Assembly: GCA_964639245.1 (NCBI GenBank)
Contig: CAZXCU010000010.1
Span: 124,001 to 188,000 of the forward strand
Source of the DNA: SB15 sp964639245
Lineage (GTDB): Bacteria; Chloroflexota; Anaerolineae; Aggregatilineales; J027
Direction: 5' to 3'
Length of the DNA stretch: 64,000 nucleotides
The notes below the pieces were generated by a model, which was not told the origin of the DNA, made no database searches, and worked only from the letters and a program-made list of their open reading frames with translations. The translations under genes and the position numbers were made by a program. Shown here in pieces: positions 8,919 to 16,860 of this stretch (positions are counted from its first letter, which is position 1; the number at the start of each line of letters is the position of its first letter).

Positions 8919-9503
8919 CTATGACTTGGTTAATGCTGACAGCGTTTGTTCCAGTGATTGCAGCGTTTCATACTGATATGCCCCTGCACCCTGCCAGCGT
9001 ATCTGGTTGTTTTCATCCAGTAAAAAAAGCTGCACTTCGTCCACGCTTTCTATGCCCGTAATTTCGTTAAAGGCCTCAACATCAGTAAAAACAACAATAG
9101 TACGGGCGCGGTCTTCATCCCCACTCGCGGCAAGAGTCATTCCACCTAAAATGGCAACGGCAGCATCGCGGGTATCCTGCGGTAGAAGCGGTACATAATA
9201 ACCTGAAAGCTGGGGGTACTGTTCGTTGAGTTTTTCAAGCGGTTTAAGCCACTTATCCACGTAAATTTGCTGGTCAGAATCATACGACACCATCACCAAT
9301 TTGAGACCCTCCGCCAGATCATTCGGGACAGTTTTTTGTTCCAGCAGCAGATTTGTCCCCTTAAGCGTGGGGAAAATATCATCCCCTTCGTTAATCGGCG
9401 CATCGGAGGGCGTGTTTAGCCCAAAGATGAGAAAAATGGCTAAGACAACCCCGACAAGGATAGTCATAGTGAGTAAAATAAGAAGAATGCGTCGCAAGAA
9501 CAA
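8919..9503 (-). CDS. Membrane-anchored protein of unknown function, possibly thioredoxin-fold
   Basis: 194 residues. One N-terminal membrane anchor (about 5-29) is followed by an extracytoplasmic domain. Alternating hydrophobic strands and helices (LKLVMVSYDSD, RTIVVFTDVEAF, VQLFLLDENNQIRWQGAGAY) recall a thioredoxin-like fold, but there is no cysteine and hence no redox CxxC. The C-terminal strand-turn-strand followed by a helix (ETLQSLEQTL) is also typical of thioredoxin-like proteins. I do not recognise a named family. It converges with lipA and is divergent from copC, with about 108 bases between them that could hold both promoters. Confidence 0.55.
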   Translation of the reverse strand: MFLRRILLILLTMTILVGVVLAIFLIFGLNTPSDAPINEGDDIFPTLKGTNLLLEQKTVPNDLAEGLKLVMVSYDSDQQIYVDKWLKPLEKLNEQYPQLSGYYVPLLPQDTRDAAVAILGGMTLAASGDEDRARTIVVFTDVEAFNEITGIESVDEVQLFLLDENNQIRWQGAGAYQYETLQSLEQTLSALTKS

Positions 9504-9611
9504 CCCTTTACTACAAAGTTTCCGTTCTTTGGAATCTTAGCGTACTTTGTCTGGTGGATAAGCCCCAAAACCGTTACAATCTCCAAAAGGGATAAATTTC
9601 ACAAAGTCATC

Positions 9612-10142
9612 ATGAAAAAAATCGTACTTTTGGTGTTTCTTTTGTGGGGTGCAGCTCAGGTTCTCGCGCATGGGTATGTCGTCACTACTGACCCAATAGA
9701 TGGGGCAGAGTTGGTGGAATCGCCACAGAAAATCCAAGTCTGGTTTAATGAGCCACTGGTCGTAGGCTCGGGTGAAATCAGCGCGATTCGCAGTTCAACC
9801 GGTGAAAATATCCCGTTAAGTGAAACTGTCCATGATGAAAATGACACGACACTCATTTATGCAAGTCTTTCCAGCAAGTTAGAACCGGGCGCATATCTTG
9901 TAACCGCCAAAGCCCAAGTGCAAAGTGATGGACATGAACCAAGCAGCAGTTTTATTTTTTGGGTGGGTCAAAAATCACAAAGTGCAGCGAATACAGAAGA
10001 AGCTCATCCCACCTATGAGGTTTTTGCCTTTTTCATGGGGTTGCTGGTGGTCGCCGGAGCCATTGGCGCATGGCTGATGAGAAAAAATCCCCTCGAAATT
10101 GTCCGACCTGCCCACGATACCTCCCACATTTCGCTCCCATGA
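9612..10142 (+). CDS. copC: CopC-domain exported protein with C-terminal membrane anchor
   Basis: 176 residues. A signal peptide (1-19) is cleaved just before His20, which matches the N-terminal His copper ligand of CopC proteins. The CopC beta-sandwich follows (DPIDGAELVESPQKIQVWFNEPL, SDGHEPSSSFIFWVG), with the second His in the DGH motif. A single membrane helix (about 136-156) anchors it, with a cytoplasmic tail. Its stop overlaps the start of the CopC-CopD fusion by four bases (ATGA at 10139-10142), so both are made together as a copper-handling pair. Confidence 0.88.
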   Translation: MKKIVLLVFLLWGAAQVLAHGYVVTTDPIDGAELVESPQKIQVWFNEPLVVGSGEISAIRSSTGENIPLSETVHDENDTTLIYASLSSKLEPGAYLVTAKAQVQSDGHEPSSSFIFWVGQKSQSAANTEEAHPTYEVFAFFMGLLVVAGAIGAWLMRKNPLEIVRPAHDTSHISLP

Positions 10143-12406
10143 TTTTCAAACGCTGGCTGCTGACGGTTCTTTTTTTGAGCAGTTTGCTACTCACGGTTGG
10201 AGTCCCCAAAACAGAGGGACACGGCTACATCGTCCGTTCGATTCCGGCAGATCGTTCAGTGGTGACCCGCGCCCCGAACACTGTTCAAATCTGGTTTTCG
10301 GAAGGGCTAGAACCGCGTTTTAGCACCATTGAGGTGTTTAACCAGCGCGGCGAAAAAGTCGATTTGCGGGATGGCGGCACGGATGATCAAAACACTGCCA
10401 AATTGGTGGTCAGTTTGCCGCCGGATTTACCCCAAGGGGCCTACCTTGTCAGGATGCGTCCGGTTTTTACCAGCGACGGTCACGCGGTCAATGATACGCT
10501 GGTGTTCTGGGTAGGAGAGCAGGTCGGCAGTTTTGATGAGGCTGGCACACAGGGAACCGCCGTTCCTTTGGAAGTTGTCTGGCGGATTCTGCTCACTTTA
10601 GCGCTCACTGTCCTGTTTGGCACTTTCTTAATGTATCCCATGGTGCTGCGTCCGGCGTGGGGTAATGCCCAGTGGACCTTGGGCAATCTTCCACCGCGTG
10701 TGATGCTTCGTTTAAGCGGATTGGTTTGGCTAAGTTTGTGGGTAGCACTGGTGGTCAATGGGCTGGCACTGCTTCAAATTACCATGTCGCTGGTAGAGAC
10801 CGACCTTGCCGGAGTTTTTGCCGGCGATTCGCTGAATATTGTGCTGCAAGGGACAAATTTTGGTGATGTCTGGCAAATTCGGATGGTTTTGCTGGTAGCC
10901 ATGCTGGGGATCCAAGTGATGGCCGCGCAGCAAGCCAAGAATCGTCCGGGCAGTACCCATATTTTATGGCTCGTGAATGGGGTGCTGGCGCTGCTGGCCT
11001 TGGGAACACTGAGTTTGATTAGTCATGCGTCCGGTTCTCCGATTTGGCCTGCCCTTTCCGTGGTCATGGATTTTGTGCATCTCAGCGCGGTGGCAGCGTG
11101 GATTGGCGGGCTTATCACGCTAGCGCTGGTGCTGCGTCCTGCGCTGCACCCCCTCTCACCAGAGCAGCGTGGCAAGGCGATTCTGGCACTTCTCAAGCGC
11201 TATTCCCCAATGGCAGTCATTTGTGTGAGTTTAATCGTCACAACAGGGTTGTACGCTTCCACCGTTAATCTCTATGCGCCATCGGACATGGCAGATAGCA
11301 CTTACGGCCTCACGCTACTTGCCAAATTGATGCTGATACTGCCGCTCTTGGCGCTTGGGGGAATCCATTTTATCGCTGGCTCGCCGGAAAAAATGGCAAA
11401 AATCGCGGCTTGGCTGCAACCGCATGAACGGTTTCGCCAGTTCCCGCAAACGCTGCGGGTAGAAATGATTTTTGCGCTGGTTGTGATGGTCGCCGCCGCC
11501 ACGTTGCCCGCGACTCCGCCGCCATCGCCTGATAGTGCGCGTGGGGAGGTCGAACTTGCAGCCAAAACCATGACCGTTGAAGGCTATGAAGTGCAGCTTA
11601 CTGTCAGTCCCGGTGCGGTAGGTGCGAATTCATATGATGTCAGTATTTTAAAAAATGGGACAGCTGCCGAAGTGGATAGCATAAAAATTCGGTTTTCACA
11701 GCCAGAACGCGGGGTGTATACTGCCCCGCTTGCGCTCGATTTTAGCGAAGCAGGTTTGTGGGTCGGGGCGAGTGGAGACATCACCCGCGCTGCCGATTGG
11801 GATGTGCTGATTGACATTAACGAGGGCAATGCTGCACCAGTTCGCGCCCTTCTGAAGTGGAAGATAACCGACGAAGTACAAGATGCCAAAACCCGTGCCG
11901 CCGGAATTTTTCACTGGCTCACTGCCTTACTTGTTGCCGGGGTCGTGTGCTTGTGGATTATTCCGCCCATTTATGCCTTCGTGCAATCACTCGACTGGAC
12001 AAAAGAAATTTTGGCAATAACGGCTGCCAGTGTTATCTTTCTTGTTATTATCACGGTGGGGGGGGCATTTTTCTTTGCTGAAACCAGTCGTCGGGTAGAG
12101 GAACAACGGAATCCCTTACCCGAGGTGACGAATCCGATTCCCGCCAACCAAGAATCAGTGAGTCGTGGACACCTTGTGTATCAAGTTGAATGTGCCGCAT
12201 GTCACGGAAATAAGGGCAGCAGCCGTCCGTATATTGCGCCGATTTACCGTGCTGGTCAACCCCTCAGGGAAGCGCTGGCAGAAGAATCGGATGAAGATAT
12301 GTTTCGTCTCTTAGTGCGTGGGCGCGTAGGACGACATCTATATGGGACAGAATTGACCGATGCCGAGCGCTGGCATGTGATTAACTTCGTTCGCCAGTTG
12401 GAGTAA
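10139..12406 (+). CDS. CopC-CopD copper protein fused to a C-terminal cytochrome c domain
   Basis: 755 residues from ATG 10139 (ATGA overlap with copC); a longer frame from 10070 is ignored. Order: signal peptide (to about 28), CopC domain beginning at HGY with DGHAVNDTLVFWVG, a CopD-type bundle of about eight helices (residues about 145-450), a soluble beta domain (about 480-600), two more helices, and a class I cytochrome c domain with heme motif CAACH (C685, C688, H689). In known CopCD systems periplasmic copper is bound by CopC and carried inward by CopD. A covalent heme domain suggests electron transfer coupled to copper redox state or delivery to an oxidase; that is inference. All parts are in one uninterrupted frame. 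Confidence 0.88.
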   Translation: MIFKRWLLTVLFLSSLLLTVGVPKTEGHGYIVRSIPADRSVVTRAPNTVQIWFSEGLEPRFSTIEVFNQRGEKVDLRDGGTDDQNTAKLVVSLPPDLPQGAYLVRMRPVFTSDGHAVNDTLVFWVGEQVGSFDEAGTQGTAVPLEVVWRILLTLALTVLFGTFLMYPMVLRPAWGNAQWTLGNLPPRVMLRLSGLVWLSLWVALVVNGLALLQITMSLVETDLAGVFAGDSLNIVLQGTNFGDVWQIRMVLLVAMLGIQVMAAQQAKNRPGSTHILWLVNGVLALLALGTLSLISHASGSPIWPALSVVMDFVHLSAVAAWIGGLITLALVLRPALHPLSPEQRGKAILALLKRYSPMAVICVSLIVTTGLYASTVNLYAPSDMADSTYGLTLLAKLMLILPLLALGGIHFIAGSPEKMAKIAAWLQPHERFRQFPQTLRVEMIFALVVMVAAATLPATPPPSPDSARGEVELAAKTMTVEGYEVQLTVSPGAVGANSYDVSILKNGTAAEVDSIKIRFSQPERGVYTAPLALDFSEAGLWVGASGDITRAADWDVLIDINEGNAAPVRALLKWKITDEVQDAKTRAAGIFHWLTALLVAGVVCLWIIPPIYAFVQSLDWTKEILAITAASVIFLVIITVGGAFFFAETSRRVEEQRNPLPEVTNPIPANQESVSRGHLVYQVECAACHGNKGSSRPYIAPIYRAGQPLREALAEESDEDMFRLLVRGRVGRHLYGTELTDAERWHVINFVRQLE

Positions 12407-12461
12407 ACAGGTAACTTGTATTAATCGTTCGGTTTTTTCTCATTTTCCACTCATTTTTATA

Positions 12462-12490
12462 TTGACAAAATAGCAATCCTGTAATATCTT
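12462..12490 (+). promoter_or_regulatory. Likely promoter of the BTAD regulator gene
   Basis: TTGACA (12462-12467), 17-base spacer and TATCTT (12485-12490). It lies about 65 bases before the ATG at 12556, which has AGAGAGGGG as ribosome-binding site. The region is AT-rich. Confidence 0.5.
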
Positions 12491-12555
12491 CGTGATGTTG
12501 TGGGAATTATTACTAAGTCATACGACTTAAAAATACCAGAGAGGGGTCTCTATAT

Positions 12556-13857
12556 ATGTTACCGGAGTATCAAGACCGCGTAGAAGCGCTTGCTGCTACC
12601 GCAGCGCAGGCGGTCTACAACAAAACGCAAGGCAAGAGCATTATCATCCTCTACCCCCGTCACCGCCAACATACTGCCCTGATTTCCCTATTGTATAAAC
12701 ATTATGCTGATAAAATGTATTATTATGCGTTGAATGAGGACGACAGTTCGCTTAAAAATTTCCTTTGGAATCTCTCTCACGATGCGATGTTTCCGATTGA
12801 ATTTGGCGATTCAACCCGTCAGGCGCTGCAAGTTTCGAGTAACCCGGCGCGTTGGGCCGAAGGAATTAGCACAGATTTAGCCGCCCTGCGCCAAGAAAAA
12901 TTTGTACTTTTGCTGGATCATTTGGATTTGCTGCCTCACCATGACAACAACTTGAACCAATTTTTCCGTGCTTTGCCCCAACACCTGCCTGAAAATGTGC
13001 AGTTGATTATTAATGGGCGGGAACTCCGCAAACAACCGTGGAATGACCTGATCAACGATGGTTTGGCAATTTCGTTGGGAGATGATGAAGCCCTCAATAG
13101 TGGGATTTTCCAAGAACCGGAAATGCGCGGGCAACTCGAAGTCTATGCGCTTGCGGGTGGGTCACGGGTGTTGATTGATGGTCGTCCGATTACGGCGTGG
13201 GAAGGCAGCCTGCCGCGTAATTTGTTTTACTTTTTTGTAGACAAATCGATGGTCACACGTACCGAAATTTTTGACACTTTCTGGCCCGAATTGGATGTTA
13301 AAGAAGCAACCAATGTATTTCATGTCACCAAACGAAAAATTAGTGAAAAGTTAGGCTACGATTTAACCAGTTACGAAAATGGTTTTTACATCCCCAACGA
13401 GCGGATTAACCGCATTTACGATGCGAAAATTTTTGAAAATCACATCGAATCGGCGATGGACGCAGCCACCGACGCGGAAGAAGAAGAACATTGGGCCAAA
13501 GCCATTCAAATTTATCGTGGGCAGTTCCTCAAAGAAGTGATTGATAAGCGTATGGATTGGGTGCGGGTACGGCGGGCGGAACTGCGAAATTCCTACGCGC
13601 AAGCCCTCATTAGCTTAGCGCGGATTTACAAAGCCCGTCAGGAAAATGAACGTGCATTGGGCTATTTCATCCGTGCAATCGGGGAAAAGCCAGACCGCGA
13701 GGACGTGCATCGGGATGTCATGACCATTTATGGGGCGCAGGGACGTTATGAAGCTATTCATCAGCAGTTTCGGATGGTCACAGAGATTTTGCATGAAAAA
13801 TTGAACATCAATCCCAGCCAAGAAACCCGCGATTTGTACGCAACCCTAACCCGCTAA
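12556..13857 (+). CDS. BTAD (SARP-like) transcriptional regulator with a degenerate N-terminal NTPase-like region
   Basis: 433 residues. Residues about 1-190 resemble the start of a STAND/AAA module: a strand-forming SIIILYP where a P-loop would be, and FVLLLDHLDLLP like a Walker B, but no GxxxxGK(S/T). Residues about 195-280 look like the winged-helix OmpR-like DNA-binding domain of SARP regulators (RNLFYFFVDKSMVTRTEIFDTFWPE). Residues about 285-433 are the bacterial transcriptional activator domain with TPR helices (WVRVRRAELRNSYAQALISLA, NPSQETRDLY). It is therefore probably a DNA-binding regulator with a dead or sensing N-terminus. It is monocistronic, with no obvious target beside it. 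Confidence 0.8.
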   Translation: MLPEYQDRVEALAATAAQAVYNKTQGKSIIILYPRHRQHTALISLLYKHYADKMYYYALNEDDSSLKNFLWNLSHDAMFPIEFGDSTRQALQVSSNPARWAEGISTDLAALRQEKFVLLLDHLDLLPHHDNNLNQFFRALPQHLPENVQLIINGRELRKQPWNDLINDGLAISLGDDEALNSGIFQEPEMRGQLEVYALAGGSRVLIDGRPITAWEGSLPRNLFYFFVDKSMVTRTEIFDTFWPELDVKEATNVFHVTKRKISEKLGYDLTSYENGFYIPNERINRIYDAKIFENHIESAMDAATDAEEEEHWAKAIQIYRGQFLKEVIDKRMDWVRVRRAELRNSYAQALISLARIYKARQENERALGYFIRAIGEKPDREDVHRDVMTIYGAQGRYEAIHQQFRMVTEILHEKLNINPSQETRDLYATLTR

Positions 13858-13869
13858 TGTTCGGGAGAG

Positions 13870-13912
13870 GTAGGGCGATTCAAAGCATCAAACGGCTTGT
13901 GGATTGCCCTAC
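13870..13912. terminator. Inverted repeat between converging genes, probable shared transcription end
   Basis: GTAGGGCGATTC (13870-13881) pairs with GGATTGCCCTAC (13901-13912), ten of twelve positions plus wobble, around a 19-base loop. It overlaps the stop of the DnaJ gene and starts 13 bases after the regulator stop. No T run follows, so it could equally be a remnant of a dispersed palindromic repeat. Confidence 0.4.
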
Positions 13913-14970
13913 GGCGCTGAAATTTCAATGAGCTGGTCACAGGAACGGTAAGCTGTGCCACTCGAGAGAATAGGAGTCCAGCGCAGCCAGTAGGTGCCGC
14001 TAGCCAGCACAGAATCGGTAAAATTATCGAGTAGGGGCGTTTCATCTTCCAGAGTCGGGCTAGCCGTCAACACAAAATCAATATTCGGTTCAACAATTTC
14101 TGTTCCCTGCACCCGTTCCACACGAGTTTCATCCAGCACATTGACCTGTGTTAAAGAAATATTTCGAATCCGGCTGATCGTATCCCCATTGCGAATCAGA
14201 TAATCAGCTTTGATTTGCAGCACACGCCCCACCATTTCGAGAGACCGCACGGTAATTAAAATGTCCGGCGCACAGGTTCTCAGGGAGGCCGTTAAGGAGA
14301 GCGTTGGGGGGGCTGTAGGTGGTATCTGGGTGGGAACAAGGCCGTTTGTCACAGGACTTACCGCAATAACTTGTGTCGGGGCAGGATTGACTTGATTATC
14401 CAGCGTGGCAGCCTCATTGGTGAAGCCAAAGCTCAAATCCATCAGGATGAATCCCATCACCGAAAACACCATCGCGGCAAGGAGATAGAGGGTAAAACGG
14501 TAGGGGCTGTTGAATAAGTCCACCACTGCGGCATACATCGGGCGGGCAGCACCCAAGCCATATTTTTCTAACCATGCACCCGCCTGTCTACGGGCTGGGG
14601 GAGCATACGCATAAAATGGGTCAAAGGAACTTTGTTTGGATGGCTTGACGGGCTGTTCCCACCATTTATCTTCGGCTGACCAAGTGCTACCGGGAGTCGG
14701 ACGCGGGGCTGCTTTGGGCAAAATATAAGGCCAGCGTACCTCGTCATACTGTTTTCGCAAATCCGCATCACTCAACACGTCATACGCTTCGTTGAGCAGT
14801 TGAAACTGTTCAGTTGCCCAATCACGCCGTTCCGGGTTGACATCAGGATGCAGCAATTTGGCCTTCTGGCGATAAATCCGTTGAATTTCTTCGCGGGTGG
14901 CGCTGGCCTGAACCCCCAGAATCTCATAAAAATCCTGTTTGGGGTGATACACAATTTTACGACGTGCCAC
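13909..14970 (-). CDS. DnaJ-domain membrane protein
   Basis: 353 residues from a GTG. Residues about 10-80 are a complete J domain (YEILGVQASATREEIQ, HPD at about 41-43, then LLNEAYDVLSDADLRKQYD), which would stimulate an Hsp70 ATPase. There is no Gly/Phe region or zinc-finger domain. One membrane helix (about residues 150-173) follows a proline-rich linker, and an extracytoplasmic beta-rich domain of about 150 residues ends the protein; I do not recognise that domain. The J domain would be cytoplasmic. The gene starts 8 bases after the zinc-ribbon gene, so the two form an operon. Confidence 0.8.
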   Translation of the reverse strand: MARRKIVYHPKQDFYEILGVQASATREEIQRIYRQKAKLLHPDVNPERRDWATEQFQLLNEAYDVLSDADLRKQYDEVRWPYILPKAAPRPTPGSTWSAEDKWWEQPVKPSKQSSFDPFYAYAPPARRQAGAWLEKYGLGAARPMYAAVVDLFNSPYRFTLYLLAAMVFSVMGFILMDLSFGFTNEAATLDNQVNPAPTQVIAVSPVTNGLVPTQIPPTAPPTLSLTASLRTCAPDILITVRSLEMVGRVLQIKADYLIRNGDTISRIRNISLTQVNVLDETRVERVQGTEIVEPNIDFVLTASPTLEDETPLLDNFTDSVLASGTYWLRWTPILSSGTAYRSCDQLIEISAP

Positions 14971-14978
14971 AGATTTTC

Positions 14979-15302
14979 TTATCGCCTTCCAAAGCGCTTT
15001 TCAGCTTCGGCTAAATCTTCTGTATTGACTTCCAGAATAACCATCCCACAGTTGCGGCAGGTATCTGCATAAACAATAGTCAGCGCTCTGAACGGGCGGA
15101 ATAAACGACGCAGTTTCCGCAGGCGCAGCCCTTTGGGGGCAAGATAGACATTTCCAAAATTATTGCTGTAATCGACCAGATAGGTCGAGGCCAAATCGGT
15201 TGCGCCGCAGCGCGGGCAGGCCCAGTTGGTATTCAGGTTAATCGGGCCTTGGCGACCTTCTGGCACAGAAGATGGCGAAATAACAGGCGGTTTATTGGTC
15301 AT
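14979..15302 (-). CDS. Small zinc-ribbon protein of unknown function
   Basis: 107 residues. Two CxxC knuckles, CPRCG (about 29-33) and CRNCG (about 85-89), are separated by about 50 residues rich in basic side chains (RLRKLRRLFRPFR), consistent with a zinc ribbon that could bind nucleic acid or protein. The ATG has AAGGAAAA about 9 bases upstream, and an extended -10 box TGTTATAAT (minus strand, 15332-15340) precedes it. It is the first gene of a two-gene unit with the DnaJ membrane protein. Confidence 0.6.
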   Translation of the reverse strand: MTNKPPVISPSSVPEGRQGPINLNTNWACPRCGATDLASTYLVDYSNNFGNVYLAPKGLRLRKLRRLFRPFRALTIVYADTCRNCGMVILEVNTEDLAEAEKRFGRR

Positions 15303-15331
15303 GAAATATTTTCCTTCTTGATGTAAATCGA

Positions 15332-15340
15332 ATTATAACA
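15332..15340 (-). promoter_or_regulatory. Extended -10 element for the zinc-ribbon/DnaJ unit
   Basis: Read on the minus strand this is TGTTATAAT, identical to the lipA element. The gene start at 15302 is about 30 bases downstream. No good -35 is visible. Confidence 0.5.
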
Positions 15341-15412
15341 TGCTTGCGAAACCTGAACGCCATTTGCCACGTATATACGGGTAGAACATACACAAAGATG
15401 AGGAAATGCACC

Positions 15413-16018
15413 ATGTCACTTTCACTCAATAGTGAGAATAAACGCACCTTTGGCGCACTCGCCCTGATTGGATTTGGCGTGCTGCTGCTACTTGGCATGA
15501 GTAAACTCTGGCCCTTGTTTATCTTACTGCCCGGCTTAGGCATCATGTACGCAGCATATTCGGGCAATAAGGAAATGGGCGCGTTGGCGGTTCCCGGCAT
15601 GTTGGTGGCTGGCACGGGCGGGTTGCTGCTCTTTCAAGCCGTGACCGGTTACTGGGAAAGCTGGGCGTTCGCGTGGACGCTCTACGGCGTGTTTTTTGGT
15701 GTTGGTTTGATGATTATGGGCGAACGCATGGAAATTAAAGACCTACGGATGATTGGACGCTGGTTTGCGATGATAAGCGGCGTGATGTTTGTCGGTTTAG
15801 GATCAATTTTCCTGCTGGCAACCAGTATGTTCATCCGCGTTATGGTCATCCTTGCCTGTTTTGTGGTGGGGTTCCGCCTGCTTTCCAACAACAAAACCCA
15901 TCAAAAACGCAAAGTGCATGTTGGAAACGGCAATGGTAAACACGCCGTTTCCGACTATAGCATCGAAGACTCCCTTGGCAAAATGAAAGTTCGTCTCCAA
16001 GAGGACGAAATCATCTAA
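15413..16018 (+). CDS. Small polytopic membrane protein of unknown function
   Basis: 201 residues from ATG 15413, with GATGAGGAA upstream; the longer frame from 15344 lacks a ribosome-binding site. About five or six hydrophobic segments lie between residues 14 and 160 (for example ALALIGFGVLLLLGMSKLWPLFILLPG), arranged as helical pairs. A basic stretch (KTHQKRKVHVG) and an acidic cytoplasmic tail follow. The layout resembles LiaF-like or DUF-type envelope proteins, but no diagnostic motif allows a name. It converges with the sugar ABC transporter genes. Confidence 0.6.
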   Translation: MSLSLNSENKRTFGALALIGFGVLLLLGMSKLWPLFILLPGLGIMYAAYSGNKEMGALAVPGMLVAGTGGLLLFQAVTGYWESWAFAWTLYGVFFGVGLMIMGERMEIKDLRMIGRWFAMISGVMFVGLGSIFLLATSMFIRVMVILACFVVGFRLLSNNKTHQKRKVHVGNGNGKHAVSDYSIEDSLGKMKVRLQEDEII

Positions 16019-16025
16019 GCAACGG

Positions 16026-16856
16026 TTATTTATCCCGTGTCAGGGCGAAGCCATTCATGAACTGACGTTGGAGCAGCAAAAACAAAATTAAGGGCGGTAG
16101 GGATGCAATAATCCCTGCCGTCATGAGTAGCCCAAAATCGGTTTGTCCCCCTGAAGTGGTGGCATTACGAACCCCCACCTGAATCAACTGTTCCTCTGGC
16201 GAAACCACAAATAAAGGCCATGCGTATTGATGCCACATATAAATAAACTGGATGACCACATGCGCCCCGATGACATTCCATGACATGGGCAGGAGTACCG
16301 CATAGAGAAAGCGCAGGGGGGTTGCGCCGTCCATTTGTGCCGCTTCGACCAGTTCACGCGGAATGTTGCTGAAATGCTGGCGAAATAAAAACACTCCGGT
16401 GGCGGTGGCTAAAAATGGCACGGTCAGCGCCAATTTAGGAAATTTCGCGCCCCATTCCAATTTCTGCATCAAATTAAACAGGGGAACAAAGATAATTTCA
16501 GTCGGCATGAGGATCGTTAGCAGAACAAAGAAAAACAGGAAAATTTTGCCGGGAAAGCGATAGTACACAAACGCCAAGCCCGCCAGCATCGCCAGCGCGG
16601 TTTTGACCACCACTGTCACCGATGCGGCAACGATGGTGTTCCACAGGAGCTGGTCAAAATCCTGTGAATTGAAGAGATTTTCGACATTGTTCAAAAAATC
16701 ATCGCTGGGGGGGAACAGACGCGGTGGAACATCAAAGGCTTCTTCAACGGTCAAAGTCGCCACTTGCAACGCATACAGCGCCGGGCAAGCCATAAAAATA
16801 CACACGATGATGAGCGCAAGGTGTGTCCAATAGCGGGTTTTTGTGTGGATGAACAT
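16026..16856 (-). CDS. Carbohydrate ABC transporter permease, MalG/UgpE family
   Basis: 276 residues with six predicted helices, the normal size for this family. The conserved cytoplasmic EAA loop is visible (EAAQMDGATPLRFLYAVLLP, about 175-195), which docks the ATPase. The start has GGGGGAT 6 bases upstream and lies 4 bases after the first permease gene. With the partner permease and the binding protein it forms a type I sugar importer. No ATPase gene is in the cluster, so a shared MsmX/MalK-like ATPase elsewhere is likely. The sugar cannot be predicted. Confidence 0.92.
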   Translation of the reverse strand: MFIHTKTRYWTHLALIIVCIFMACPALYALQVATLTVEEAFDVPPRLFPPSDDFLNNVENLFNSQDFDQLLWNTIVAASVTVVVKTALAMLAGLAFVYYRFPGKIFLFFFVLLTILMPTEIIFVPLFNLMQKLEWGAKFPKLALTVPFLATATGVFLFRQHFSNIPRELVEAAQMDGATPLRFLYAVLLPMSWNVIGAHVVIQFIYMWHQYAWPLFVVSPEEQLIQVGVRNATTSGGQTDFGLLMTAGIIASLPPLILFLLLQRQFMNGFALTRDK

Positions 16857-16860
16857 GGTC

